Below are positions 41,673-50,440 of a stretch of 64,000 bases of DNA, in pieces. The position numbers and the translations under genes are program-made. This DNA is from CAG-791 sp963655255 (GTDB lineage: Bacteria > Bacillota > Clostridia > Lachnospirales > Lachnospiraceae), in the NCBI GenBank assembly GCA_963655255.1, contig CAVKEB010000008.1, forward strand, positions 1-64,000. Reading direction: 5' to 3'. Positions within the stretch are counted from its first letter, which is position 1; each line of letters begins with the position of its first letter. The notes beneath the pieces are model-generated. The model saw nothing but the letters and a program-made list of their open reading frames with translations. It had not been told where the DNA came from and searched no databases.

Positions 41673-41721
41673 AATGTAACCGCTTACATTCCAACTATAA
41701 CAGGGGCCCGGCGATTGTCAA
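41673..41721 (-). promoter_or_regulatory. uxaC promoter with overlapping LacI-type operator
   Basis: On the minus strand: TTGACA (41721-41716), 16-bp spacer, TATAGT (41699-41694), then operator AATGTAAGCGGTTACATT (41690-41673), a palindrome with one central asymmetry. The operator covers the expected transcription start, so repressor binding would block initiation. The same TGTAAGCG half-site occurs before the regulator gene. Confidence 0.9.
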
Positions 41722-41770
41722 GAACGGGTGTGATGGAAAAAGCCGTCTGCGGCACAGGGGAGAAGAAATT

Positions 41771-42772
41771 TCAAAAATTCGTCGTGTTCCGGGCAATCAG
41801 CTGGCAGGAGACGGCAATGCTGCCGGGAACCTCGCGGCTGCCGCTAAGAACGGCGATCAGATGATCCACGGTGTCCTGGCAGAGCCGCCGGGAGCGGTTG
41901 TCAATGCTGGTGAGCTCCGGCTCGCAGCAGGCAGCGAGCGTGGAGTTGTTATAGCCGATGACCGCAAGATCCTCCGGCACCCTGAGATGCCGGGCCGCGG
42001 CATATTTGAGAGCGCCGACGGCCATGACATCGTCGGTTGCCATGACGGCATCGAAAGAAGAGACTTCCGTCAGAAGGAGATCCCGTACCTTATGAATGTC
42101 GTCCGGCACCATCCGGAAGAGAGAAGGATCCGGGGACAGTCCTGCCTGAACCAGCGCTTCCTCATAGCCCGCGCGTTTCTCCGCGGCGCTGTAGGAACGG
42201 GAGTCCGTGAGGAACAGGATGCGCCTTCTTCCTTTCCGAAGGAGCGCGGAGACGGCTTCATAAACGGCCTGACGGTCGCAGCTCACGGAACAGTAGATGT
42301 TGTCCCCATTTACGGCTCCGTTGATGAGAAAAACCGGCACCTGAAGCGCAGCGCTGCGGATGTAGTCGGTTTCGGCTGCATCCCTTCCGTGGCCGGAGTA
42401 GGTGGAGCCGATCAGGATCAGGGCATCAATGTGCTTGGAGAGGAGCATCTGGATGTGTGATTCCTTCTGCGCCTGCTCGAAGCCGCTGCAGGAAAGAATG
42501 CAGTCATATCCGTAAATCTGCAGCTGATCTTCTACATAGGAAACGGCGCAGGACATATAGGGATCGGCAATGTCCGGAACCAGAATGCCGATGGTGTGCA
42601 TGGTATGAAGGCCGAGTCCCTGCGCGAAAACGTTGGGAGTATAGCCTTCCTTTTCGATGATGGCAAGAACGCGCTGCCTGGTCCGGTCGCTGACCTTGTC
42701 GCTTCCGTTTACGACGCGGGAGACCGTGGCGATGGAGACACCGGCCAGCTTTGCGATATCATAAATGTTCAT
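41771..42772 (-). CDS. LacI-family transcriptional regulator
   Basis: A 333-residue repressor. The N-terminal helix-turn-helix is MNIYDIAKLAGVSIATVSRVVNGSDKVSDRTRQRV; the periplasmic-binding-like effector domain begins GILVPDIADPYMS, with FDAVMATDDVMAVGALKYA and DLAVIGYNNS. GAGGGAGG precedes the start at 42772. It most likely represses uxaC, whose promoter lies 51 bases after its stop and carries a matching operator. A perfect operator in its own promoter suggests autoregulation. The inducer is probably a uronate or derivative (inference). Confidence 0.93.
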   Translation of the reverse strand: MNIYDIAKLAGVSIATVSRVVNGSDKVSDRTRQRVLAIIEKEGYTPNVFAQGLGLHTMHTIGILVPDIADPYMSCAVSYVEDQLQIYGYDCILSCSGFEQAQKESHIQMLLSKHIDALILIGSTYSGHGRDAAETDYIRSAALQVPVFLINGAVNGDNIYCSVSCDRQAVYEAVSALLRKGRRRILFLTDSRSYSAAEKRAGYEEALVQAGLSPDPSLFRMVPDDIHKVRDLLLTEVSSFDAVMATDDVMAVGALKYAAARHLRVPEDLAVIGYNNSTLAACCEPELTSIDNRSRRLCQDTVDHLIAVLSGSREVPGSIAVSCQLIARNTTNF

Positions 42773-42895
42773 GAAAAGCCTCCCTCTGGTTTCTGCGGCT
42801 GGATGCGCCGGAAATCCTCTCTCCGGATTCCGGGATGACACGCGGTGAAAAGACAGGTGCGCACAGCCTCCGGAACTTTGAGAGATTGCACGGGA

Positions 42896-42945
42896 CTGTA
42901 AGCGCTTACAGGGTTTATCATACTCACAAGGCGGGAAGTTTTCAA
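42896..42945 (-). promoter_or_regulatory. lacI-type regulator promoter and perfect operator
   Basis: On the minus strand: TTGAAA (42945-42940), 17-bp spacer, TATGAT (42922-42917), then CTGTAAGCGCTTACAG (42911-42896), a perfect 16-bp palindrome of the LacI/GalR type. It overlaps the start site, supporting autoregulation. The rest of the 385-base gap up to 43157 holds no other feature that I can support. Confidence 0.9.
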
Positions 42946-43157
42946 GAAACATCCCGTGCGGGGTCTGTCGTGAAAATGCACCCTGAAGTGAAAATGAGCC
43001 GGAATCGCGCAGGGCAGGGACTATGTGCCGGTCTTGTGCACGGCGGAGTCTTTGTGAAAGATGCGGATGAACGTTCGATGGCATCCGGAACCTTTTCCGC
43101 CGGGATCCATCAGGTCAAAGTGAAATCAAAGCAAAAACGTGTGCCGAGGAGAGAATC

Positions 43158-43994
43158 ATGAACAGCTACACCGGATTTTTACAGAACATTGACATGCCGC
43201 AGGAGGTGACAGAGCGGCTCGGAAGCCTTGCGGAGGGAGAACGGGCCGGGGCGCTTCTTGCCGGGGAGGATTACAGGGAGCTGATGCAGTATGACCTTTC
43301 TGCGGCGGCATACCTCAGGCTCGAAAAGGAGCTGGCGGATCATCCGGCCGCGGAGAACGGCCTGGATATGCTGATGCTGCAGACCATGGCGGCCTTTTCC
43401 ATGCGGCAGCAGGAACCGTGGAGGGAGATTCCGGAGGAAATTTATCTTGCGACGATGAAGTGCTTCTCCAGGTTCGTCCGGGAGTACCGGGTGTCCTACG
43501 GCGGATACGGATTCGACCGGGGCTTCTGGACGCCGCGTCAGATCTGCGGAAAGCTGTTCCGGCTGGGCGAGCTGGAATATGAGATCAACGACGAGGAGAA
43601 TGCGGTCAGCATTCATATTCCGGGGGATGCGGATCTGTCGGAGGAGAAGCTGGAAGCCTCTTATGCGCAGCAGGCCGCTTTTTTTCGGGAGCATTTCCCG
43701 GAGGCCGCCGGGCGGCCGAGAATGTGCGACTCCTGGCTCCTTTCGCCTGCGTTAAAAGACCTCCTTCCTCCGGATTCGAAAATCCTCTCGTTTGCCGCGC
43801 ATTTCGAGATCACGAAAGTGGATCCGGATGCCGCAGACTATCTGGAATGGGTGTATAAGATTGCGGGCGGCCAGCAGGACCATGTGAAGCTGGAGGAACT
43901 TCGGGAGGACACCTCGCTTCAAAGGAAGATGAAGGCCTTCCTGCAAAAGGGCGGCAAGGTCGGCATCGCGTGGGGAATCTGGAAGGAAACGTGA
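43158..43994 (+). CDS. GNAT-like acyltransferase domain protein
   Basis: A 278-residue protein that I place tentatively in the clostridial acyltransferase family with a GNAT-like C-terminal domain. The N-terminal part (about 1-120) is helical with GERAGALLAGEDYRELM. The C-terminal part has RLGELEYEINDEENAVSIHIPGDADLS, MCDSWLLSPALKDLLPPDSKIL and FLQKGGKVGIAWGIW. No signal peptide or membrane helix is seen. CGAGGAGAG precedes ATG 43158. Substrate and function are unknown. Confidence 0.6.
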   Translation: MNSYTGFLQNIDMPQEVTERLGSLAEGERAGALLAGEDYRELMQYDLSAAAYLRLEKELADHPAAENGLDMLMLQTMAAFSMRQQEPWREIPEEIYLATMKCFSRFVREYRVSYGGYGFDRGFWTPRQICGKLFRLGELEYEINDEENAVSIHIPGDADLSEEKLEASYAQQAAFFREHFPEAAGRPRMCDSWLLSPALKDLLPPDSKILSFAAHFEITKVDPDAADYLEWVYKIAGGQQDHVKLEELREDTSLQRKMKAFLQKGGKVGIAWGIWKET

Positions 43995-44149
43995 AGAGAG
44001 AAGAAAATCTCCGACCGGAATCCGGGAACGCATTCCGAGGGAAAACATAAAGGACGGAATCCGGGGGAGTGGCCCGGTGGGAGAAACGACGGAAAAGAAT
44101 CCGGATGCGAATCCGGAAAAAGGACAGAAAGTGTGCTAATATCTAGGGC

Positions 44150-46072
44150 ATGATGTATCCGACGGGACGTTACAACTTGAATTTTGATCTTGCGGCAGGC
44201 CTTCTGAACCTTCTTCTTTTGTTTGCTTTTTTCCGAAAGAAGAGGGTCCGGAGTTTTCGTGCGCGCCTGTTTTTCGGGATGGCCGCAGAGATGGCAGTGG
44301 CAGCCTTCGGAGAATTCGCAACCGGTGCGCTGCGCAACTGCGGCAGTCAGAACCTTCTGCTTCTGGAGGCGACGACGGGAATTGCCCATTACTTCTATAT
44401 TTCAACGGGGTACATGCTGCTGCTGTATCTGCTGGAGCTGACGGGGGGCGGCTACGGGCTGAGCTGGAAGCAAAAGCTCCTGATTTCCCTGCCGGAGTAT
44501 GTGCTGACAGCGGTGATGCTCCTTCCGTTTCTCCGCAGAATGACCTATTCCTACGATGCGGCGGGACAGTATGCCCGGGGGAATCTTTATAGCATTTACG
44601 CGGTGGTGATCGCGTTCTATGCGATTCACTGTCTGATCCTGATGCTCCGCTACCGGAAGGCGCTTGCGGCGGATTTTTATTATCTGCTGTTTTTGTACGC
44701 CGGATGGATGGGGAGCTTTCTTCTGGAGCTCATCAGTCCCTATCTTCGCGCTTCGATCTTCCTGCAGTCGCTGTTCCTGACCGGCTGCATGATTCTGATG
44801 GACAACGGGGAAGAGCTTCAGGATGCGGAAACGGGACTCCTGAGCGGTTATGCTCTGGATAAAGATGCCAGAGTCCTGTTCGGGGACCGGTATTCCTCGT
44901 GTCTCATCGCGGTGAAGCTTCAGCACTACACGTATTACAGCGTGATGCTTGGCACGGAGACGACGAGAGGGATTCTGCAGAAGATCGGCGGCTGGCTTCA
45001 GGAAATGGCAGGGAAGGACAGCAAGGTGTACCGGACCGGGCCCGGGGAATTCGTGATCCTGCACTATAACTGCCGGAGGGAACAGGCGGAGCCTCTTGCG
45101 GAGCTCATCCGGGAGCGTTTCTGCGGCTCCTGGGAGTTTGGATCGATCCGGATTCCAGTGGCGGCGCAGATCTGGATGACGCAGCTTCCGGAGAAGGTGA
45201 AGACGCCGGAGCAGCTGGCCTTTTTTGCACAGGCGGGCTACAACGACCGCCTGCCGAAGAACCGGATCTACATGGCCGATGAAATGCGGGACGAAGAGCG
45301 CCGCGTTTCCGTGGAAATGGCGGTGAAGCGGGCGCTGGACGGCGAATCCCTTCAGGTCTACTACCAGCCGATTTACGATGTAAAGTGCGGGAAGATTCAC
45401 TCGGCGGAGGCGCTGGTCCGCTTGAAGGACGAGGAGCTCGGCATGATTTCGCCCGAGGAGTTTATCGGAATTGCGGAGCAGACCGGAATGATCTCGCAGA
45501 TCGGCGAGTTTGTCTTTGAAAAGGTGTGCCGGTTCCTTGCTGAGGGAACCGCACAGCGGGCAGGACTTCAGTTCGTGGAGGTGAACCTCTCCACGGTGCA
45601 GTGCATGGACGCGGAGCTGTCGGAACGGCTTCTTTCCATCGCGGGAAAATACGGAATTTCCCCTTCTGAGATCAATCTGGAGATCACGGAATCGGCAATG
45701 ATCTATTCGAAGGAGACGATGCGGAAGGTGATGGGAGAGCTGCAGGCGGCAGGGTTTTCCTTCGCCCTGGATGATTTCGGGACGGGCCGCGCGAACTATT
45801 CCTATCTGAAGGATTTTCCGTTCCGCCTGATCAAGGTGGACAAGAGCTTCCTGTGGGCAGAAGGAGAGAGCGAGGAGAGCCACGTGATTTTCGAGAACAT
45901 GCTGGCTCTCATCCGGGGTCTTCACCGGCAGGCGGTCGTGGAAGGCGTGGAGACGCAGCAGCAGCGCGACATGCTGACGGCGCACGGCGTGGAATATCTG
46001 CAGGGCTATTATTATTCAAGGCCTGTGCCGGAGCAGGAGTTTCTGAATTATCTGAAGCAGTTTAACGGTTAA
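44150..46072 (+). CDS. Membrane-bound cyclic-di-GMP phosphodiesterase (EAL) with degenerate GGDEF
   Basis: A 640-residue signalling protein. About six to seven membrane helices span residues 1-220. A GGDEF-like domain (about 235-385) has RTGPGEFVIL in place of GGDEF, so cyclase activity is unlikely. A C-terminal EAL domain (about 395-640) has EALVRL, VEVNLS, LEITESAM, DDFGTG, IKVDKSF and EGVET, matching the catalytic and metal-binding residues of active phosphodiesterases. It probably hydrolyses c-di-GMP in response to a membrane signal. ATG 44150 is followed by a second ATG; no strong ribosome binding site is seen. Confidence 0.9.
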   Translation: MMYPTGRYNLNFDLAAGLLNLLLLFAFFRKKRVRSFRARLFFGMAAEMAVAAFGEFATGALRNCGSQNLLLLEATTGIAHYFYISTGYMLLLYLLELTGGGYGLSWKQKLLISLPEYVLTAVMLLPFLRRMTYSYDAAGQYARGNLYSIYAVVIAFYAIHCLILMLRYRKALAADFYYLLFLYAGWMGSFLLELISPYLRASIFLQSLFLTGCMILMDNGEELQDAETGLLSGYALDKDARVLFGDRYSSCLIAVKLQHYTYYSVMLGTETTRGILQKIGGWLQEMAGKDSKVYRTGPGEFVILHYNCRREQAEPLAELIRERFCGSWEFGSIRIPVAAQIWMTQLPEKVKTPEQLAFFAQAGYNDRLPKNRIYMADEMRDEERRVSVEMAVKRALDGESLQVYYQPIYDVKCGKIHSAEALVRLKDEELGMISPEEFIGIAEQTGMISQIGEFVFEKVCRFLAEGTAQRAGLQFVEVNLSTVQCMDAELSERLLSIAGKYGISPSEINLEITESAMIYSKETMRKVMGELQAAGFSFALDDFGTGRANYSYLKDFPFRLIKVDKSFLWAEGESEESHVIFENMLALIRGLHRQAVVEGVETQQQRDMLTAHGVEYLQGYYYSRPVPEQEFLNYLKQFNG

Positions 46073-46082
46073 AGGTAAAAAA

Positions 46083-47444
46083 ATGGCAAGACTGACATTT
46101 ATCGGCGGAATCCGTCCCTATTCCGGGAAAGAGCTGTCCCGCGGGAGAAAAACGCGGGAGATGCTCCCTCTGGAGGGAAGAATGGTTTTTCCACTTCAGC
46201 AGCATATCGGCGCTCCGGCGGTTCCGGTGGTGCGGCCGGGAGACTGGGTCTGCTGCGGGCAGCTGATCGCCCGGGCGGACGGGGAGCTGTCCGCGAATCT
46301 CCACACCTCCGTATCAGGACAGGTGACTTCCCTGGAGGACGTTCCGGATGTTTCCGGAGAACCGGTTCCCTCCATTGTCATTGAGAACGACGGGCAGTAT
46401 GTTCCGATGCCGGTCCGGAATGATGTGGATCCCACGCGGATGACGAGGCAGGAGATTCTGACGGCAATCCGGGATGCGGGAATCGTGGGGCTTGGAGGAT
46501 CCGGGCTTCCCACGGACTATAAGCTTCTGAACGCCAACAAGGCGACCATGAACACGGTCATTGCCAACTGCGTGGAGTGCGAGCCATATCTGACGGGAGA
46601 TTACCGGCGGATTCTGGAGGATCCCTGGAAGGTGATCGATGGACTCGCCATTCTCCTCGGCGTTTTTCCAAAGGCAAGAGGAATCATTGCGGTCTCCGAA
46701 TCCAACCGGGAGGGATTCCGGCTTCTCCGCGAGCTCCTCATTGACAATCCGAGAATTTATGTGCGGCAGTGCAGGGACAAATATCCGCAGGGTTCCGAGC
46801 GCCAGCTGATCCATGCCGTGACGGGAAGAACCCTGAACGCGCGGATGCTCCCCTACGAGATCGGCTGCATGGTTGTGAACGCGCAGACGCTGGCGGCGGT
46901 CAGCGACGCGGTGCTCCTGCAGGAGCCCCTGACGGAGCGGATCATGACGATTTCCGGTCCGGCGGCGGCTTCTCCCTGCAATCTCCGGGTGCGGTGCGGC
47001 ATCACCTATCGGGAGGTTCTGGAGCAGGCGGGAGGCCTCCGGCGGTATTACCGGGACAACAATACGCTCCTTCTGGCCGGCGGCCCGCTGACGGGGAAGG
47101 AGATCATGAACCTGGATGCTCCGGTCACGAAGCTTTCCTCGGCCCTGATCTGTCTTCCCAGGAGCATGGCCGCGGCGAAAAAGGAAACGCCCTGCATCCG
47201 GTGCCGCCGCTGCACGCAGGTCTGTCCCAACCAGATCGTTCCGATGCAGCTGGTCAGGGACGCAAGGCTGAAGAACAAACCGGCTTTTGTGGAGCATGCC
47301 GGCATGGAGTGCTGCGACTGCGGATGCTGCAGCTATGTCTGCCCGGCGGGGATTGACCTTGCGGCGGAGATCGGAGCCATGAAGCGCGAGTGTCTGCGCA
47401 ACAGCGTCCTGGCGGGAGAGTACGGAAGGAGGTACCAGAATTGA
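46083..47444 (+). CDS. rnfC: RnfC-like electron transport protein
   Basis: The NADH-binding, peripheral subunit of Rnf ferredoxin:NAD oxidoreductases. The 453-residue protein has RTREMLPL-like N-terminal RnfC barrel-sandwich features, the nucleotide-binding GLGGSGLPTDYKL, NCVECEPYLTGDYR with flavin-site residues, and two ferredoxin-type 4Fe-4S motifs: CIRCRRCTQVCP (Cys371, 374, 377, 381) and CCDCGCCSYVCP (Cys410, 413, 416, 420). It starts 10 bases after the EAL gene. It overlaps rnfD, but rnfG, E, A and B are not present. Confidence 0.92.
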   Translation: MARLTFIGGIRPYSGKELSRGRKTREMLPLEGRMVFPLQQHIGAPAVPVVRPGDWVCCGQLIARADGELSANLHTSVSGQVTSLEDVPDVSGEPVPSIVIENDGQYVPMPVRNDVDPTRMTRQEILTAIRDAGIVGLGGSGLPTDYKLLNANKATMNTVIANCVECEPYLTGDYRRILEDPWKVIDGLAILLGVFPKARGIIAVSESNREGFRLLRELLIDNPRIYVRQCRDKYPQGSERQLIHAVTGRTLNARMLPYEIGCMVVNAQTLAAVSDAVLLQEPLTERIMTISGPAAASPCNLRVRCGITYREVLEQAGGLRRYYRDNNTLLLAGGPLTGKEIMNLDAPVTKLSSALICLPRSMAAAKKETPCIRCRRCTQVCPNQIVPMQLVRDARLKNKPAFVEHAGMECCDCGCCSYVCPAGIDLAAEIGAMKRECLRNSVLAGEYGRRYQN

Positions 47445-48607
47445 AGCGCAGAATGGTAAAAGCCTTCGAAACGGCCCCCTTTGTGCGGTCCCGGATGACC
47501 ACCGGAGATCTGATGTATTTCGTGGTGCTGGCCCTTCTGCCGTGCGCGGGGATGGGAATTTACCGTTACGGTTTTCATGCGGCGCTCCTCGTCGGAATTT
47601 CCGTGGGAACCGCCGTGGTTTCGGAATTCGTCTGCGACTGGATCTGGAAGAGCCGTGCGTCGTCCGTCATGGACTATTCATGCATTGTGACGGGCCTGAT
47701 CGGAGGCCTGATCCTGCCGCCGTCGGCTCCTTACTGGGCGGCGGCTGCCCTGGCGGCGCTGGCGATCATTCTGTTCAAGCATGCGTTCGGCGGACTGGGA
47801 CACAATCTCCTGAACCCTGCGATGGCGGCCAAGTGCGTTCTGCTGCTCGCCAGCCGGGACATGATGCTGAATCTGTCTGCAAAAGGCTATGACGGCGCGG
47901 CCCCGCTCGCGCTTCTCCAGAGCGGAGAGACGCCGGACCTCGCGAATATGCTGACGGGAAACGTCCCGGGATACATCGGAACGTCCTCGGCGCTGGCGGT
48001 GCTGGCGGCCGCGGTGATTCTGTTCCTCGCGGGCCTGATTGACCTTACGGTGCCGCTTGCATCCATCGTCTCGTTTTCCGTCTGCTATGTGCTGATCGGG
48101 CGGTACGGACTGTCCCCCTATACGCTGGCGATTCAGATCTGCGGCGGGAGCTTCCTCTTCACGGCCTTTATCATGGCGGAGGACTTCACGACGTCTCCGG
48201 TCTCACAGGCGGCGAGGATCTGGTACGGCCTTATCTTCGGCGCGGCGGTGTTCTGGCTGCGGAGGGCCGGACTCTATGAGGACGCGGTGGTGTACGCGCT
48301 TCTTTTCGTGAACTTCCTGCGGCCGCTCCTGGACCGGAAGCTTGCACCGAAGCCGTTCGGCGCGGCGGCGAAGAAGTGGATTATCAAGGAGCCGAAGAAG
48401 CGCAGGAGAACGCAGGACAGCGCGGCTCCTGTGCCGGAGATCACCAACGAGGCTCTGGATCAGGAGTTCTTAAGGTTCCAGGAGCAGATCGAGAAGGAAG
48501 CAAGAGGGCTGGAGGCAGCCCGTTATACCGGCGATGACACATTGCTGCAGCAGGCGCTTGCCGAGGCCCGGGAGGAGAACCATGCGGATAAGGAACGGAA
48601 CGGATGA
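47441..48607 (+). CDS. rnfD: RnfD-like membrane subunit lacking the flavinylation threonine
   Basis: Integral membrane subunit of Rnf-type complexes, 388 residues with about nine to ten helices. Recognisable segments are PFVRSRMTTGDLMYFVVLALLP, HNLLNPAMAAKCVLL and ILGNVPGYIGTSSALAVL-like NVPGYIGTSSALAVLAAA. RnfD normally carries FMN on the Thr of an ATPL motif; here codons at 47897-47908 read Ala-Ala-Pro-Leu (Ala154). A charged tail of about 80 residues follows the last helix. The start is TTG 47441 after AAGGAGGT (47426-47433), overlapping the rnfC stop. A hairpin and the thrC leader follow, with no further rnf gene. Confidence 0.88.
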   Translation: MKRRMVKAFETAPFVRSRMTTGDLMYFVVLALLPCAGMGIYRYGFHAALLVGISVGTAVVSEFVCDWIWKSRASSVMDYSCIVTGLIGGLILPPSAPYWAAAALAALAIILFKHAFGGLGHNLLNPAMAAKCVLLLASRDMMLNLSAKGYDGAAPLALLQSGETPDLANMLTGNVPGYIGTSSALAVLAAAVILFLAGLIDLTVPLASIVSFSVCYVLIGRYGLSPYTLAIQICGGSFLFTAFIMAEDFTTSPVSQAARIWYGLIFGAAVFWLRRAGLYEDAVVYALLFVNFLRPLLDRKLAPKPFGAAAKKWIIKEPKKRRRTQDSAAPVPEITNEALDQEFLRFQEQIEKEARGLEAARYTGDDTLLQQALAEAREENHADKERNG

Positions 48608-48639
48608 GCTGCATAGGTTTGTTTCGGCGCATCTGCAGA

Positions 48640-48747
48640 ATTGCAGCGGAGAAATTTCCTTTGTGAAATTCTCCTTGTGCCGTTAAGATAAACTGCAGCA
48701 GGCACAGAACAGGCCGCGGACGAACCGCGGCAGGGGAGGTATAAAGA
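48640..48747 (+). promoter_or_regulatory. rnfD-thrC intergenic hairpins
   Basis: GGAGAAATTTC (about 48649) pairs with GAAATTCTCC (about 48664), then GCCGCGG ACGAA CCGCGGC (about 48714-48732) lies directly before the AGGGGAGGT ribosome binding site of thrC. The second hairpin could affect access to the thrC start. No T-box or other named riboswitch is recognisable. Confidence 0.45.
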
Positions 48748-50291
48748 TGAATCGTATCATGTATCGCAGCACACGGAGTGAGAGCACACCGATCACGGCA
48801 TCCCAGGCAATCCTGAAGGGACTGTCCGATGACGGCGGACTGTTTGTCCCCACATCTCTTCCGAAGCTGGATGTTTCATTGGAGAAACTGGCCGGAATGA
48901 CCTATCAGGAGGTCGCCTATGAGGTCATGAAGCTGTTCCTTACGGATTACACGGAGGAAGAGCTGAAGGGGTGCATTGCGGCAGCATACGACAGCAAGTT
49001 CGACACGGCGGCCATCGCTCCTCTTAAGACGGTGAACGGAGCGCAGTACATGGAGCTGTTCCACGGCGCGACCATTGCGTTCAAGGACATGGCGCTGTCC
49101 ATCCTGCCGCACCTGATGATCACGGCGGCGAAGAAGAACCACGAAGACAAGAAGATCGTCATTCTGACCGCGACCTCCGGCGATACCGGAAAGGCGGCAC
49201 TGGCGGGCTTTGCCGATGTTCCCGGAACGAAAATCATCGTATTTTACCCGAAGGACGGCGTCTCCTCCATTCAGGAGCGGCAGATGGTGACCCAGAAGGG
49301 AGACAATACGTGCGTCATCGGCATCCGCGGCAACTTCGACGATGCGCAGAGCGGCGTGAAAAAGATTTTCACGGATCCGGAGGAAAAGGCGAAGCTTTCG
49401 GCGGCAGGCTATCAGTTCTCCTCGGCGAACTCCATCAACATCGGGCGTCTGGTTCCGCAGATCGCCTATTATGTCTGGGCTTACACGAGACTTATCGGCT
49501 CGGCGGAGAACGAGAAGAAGGGAATTCCGGTCAGTGCCGGGATGACGGAAGCAGATGCGCTGGCGGCAGGAGAAGCCGTGAACTTCGTCGTGCCAACCGG
49601 AAACTTCGGCAACATCCTTGCGGCCTATTATGCGAAGGAGCTCGGCGTTCCGGTGCACAAGCTGATCTGTGCCTCCAACTCCAACAAGGTTCTGTTCGAT
49701 TTCTTCCAGACCGGCGAGTATGACCGGAACCGCGCCTTCGTCCTGACGACCTCGCCGTCGATGGACATTCTGATTTCGTCCAACCTGGAGCGCCTGATCT
49801 ACCACATCGCGGGCGACAGCGCTGCGGCGGATGCGGGCTTTATGAAGGAGCTCTCTGAGACGGGAAAGTATCAGATCACGGATTCCATGCGCGAAAAGCT
49901 TGCGGATTTTGCCTCCGGATGGGCAACGGAAGAGGAGACCGCACAGGAGATCCGCGAGCGCTATGAGAAGGACGGCTATGTCATTGATCCGCACACCGCA
50001 GTGGCATCGGCGGTTTACGGCAAGTACCGGAAGGAGACCGGCGATGAGACGAGAACCGTGATTGTTTCCACCGCCTCTCCGTTTAAGTTCGAGACCGCGG
50101 TCATGAAGGCACTCGGGAAGCCGCATGAGCTCCCGGATCTGGAGCTTGCGGATGCGCTGTCCGCAGTCAGCGGCGTTCCGGTTCCCCAGGCGGTTGCGGG
50201 CCTTCGCGGCGCAGAGATTCGTCACAAGACGGTTTGTGACCGGGACGCTTCGGCGATGGCTGCCGAAGTCGAGAAGTTTCTGGGGATCTGA
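48747..50291 (+). CDS. thrC: Threonine synthase
   Basis: PLP enzyme that converts O-phosphohomoserine to threonine. The 514-residue protein starts MNRIMYRSTRSES, has the PLP-binding ATIAFKDMALSILPHLM, TATSGDTGKAALAGF, SANSINIGRLVPQI and VPTGNFGNILAAYYAKELG. It is of the longer type found in many Clostridia. A strong AGGGGAGGT precedes the start. A hairpin followed by TCTCTTTTCTG at 50309-50376 is a likely terminator. Confidence 0.96.
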   Translation: MNRIMYRSTRSESTPITASQAILKGLSDDGGLFVPTSLPKLDVSLEKLAGMTYQEVAYEVMKLFLTDYTEEELKGCIAAAYDSKFDTAAIAPLKTVNGAQYMELFHGATIAFKDMALSILPHLMITAAKKNHEDKKIVILTATSGDTGKAALAGFADVPGTKIIVFYPKDGVSSIQERQMVTQKGDNTCVIGIRGNFDDAQSGVKKIFTDPEEKAKLSAAGYQFSSANSINIGRLVPQIAYYVWAYTRLIGSAENEKKGIPVSAGMTEADALAAGEAVNFVVPTGNFGNILAAYYAKELGVPVHKLICASNSNKVLFDFFQTGEYDRNRAFVLTTSPSMDILISSNLERLIYHIAGDSAAADAGFMKELSETGKYQITDSMREKLADFASGWATEEETAQEIRERYEKDGYVIDPHTAVASAVYGKYRKETGDETRTVIVSTASPFKFETAVMKALGKPHELPDLELADALSAVSGVPVPQAVAGLRGAEIRHKTVCDRDASAMAAEVEKFLGI

Positions 50292-50308
50292 GCGAAGACA
50301 GTAATGGG

Positions 50309-50376
50309 AAAAAGAGGCGCGCCGCGCTCATGTGACGCTTCGCCGTCGAAATCGCGCGGCTGCATCTCTTTTCTGT
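50309..50376 (+). terminator. Probable terminator of thrC
   Basis: AAAAAGAGGCGCGCCGCGC (50308-50326) can pair with GCGCGGCTGCATCTCTTTT (about 50355-50373) with few mismatches. The loop is long and contains a smaller GCTTCGCCG-type stem. A T-rich stretch is part of the right arm. Confidence 0.6.
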
Positions 50377-50440
50377 AAGCAGTATTCGGGAATAAAAAGC
50401 AGAACGATTGAATATCGGAATAGAGAAAGAAGGAAGAATG

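Noticed and set aside
48608..48746. Remnant of rnfG after rnfD
   Set aside because: I looked for a continued reading frame or RnfG motif in the 139-base gap and found only short frames and hairpins.
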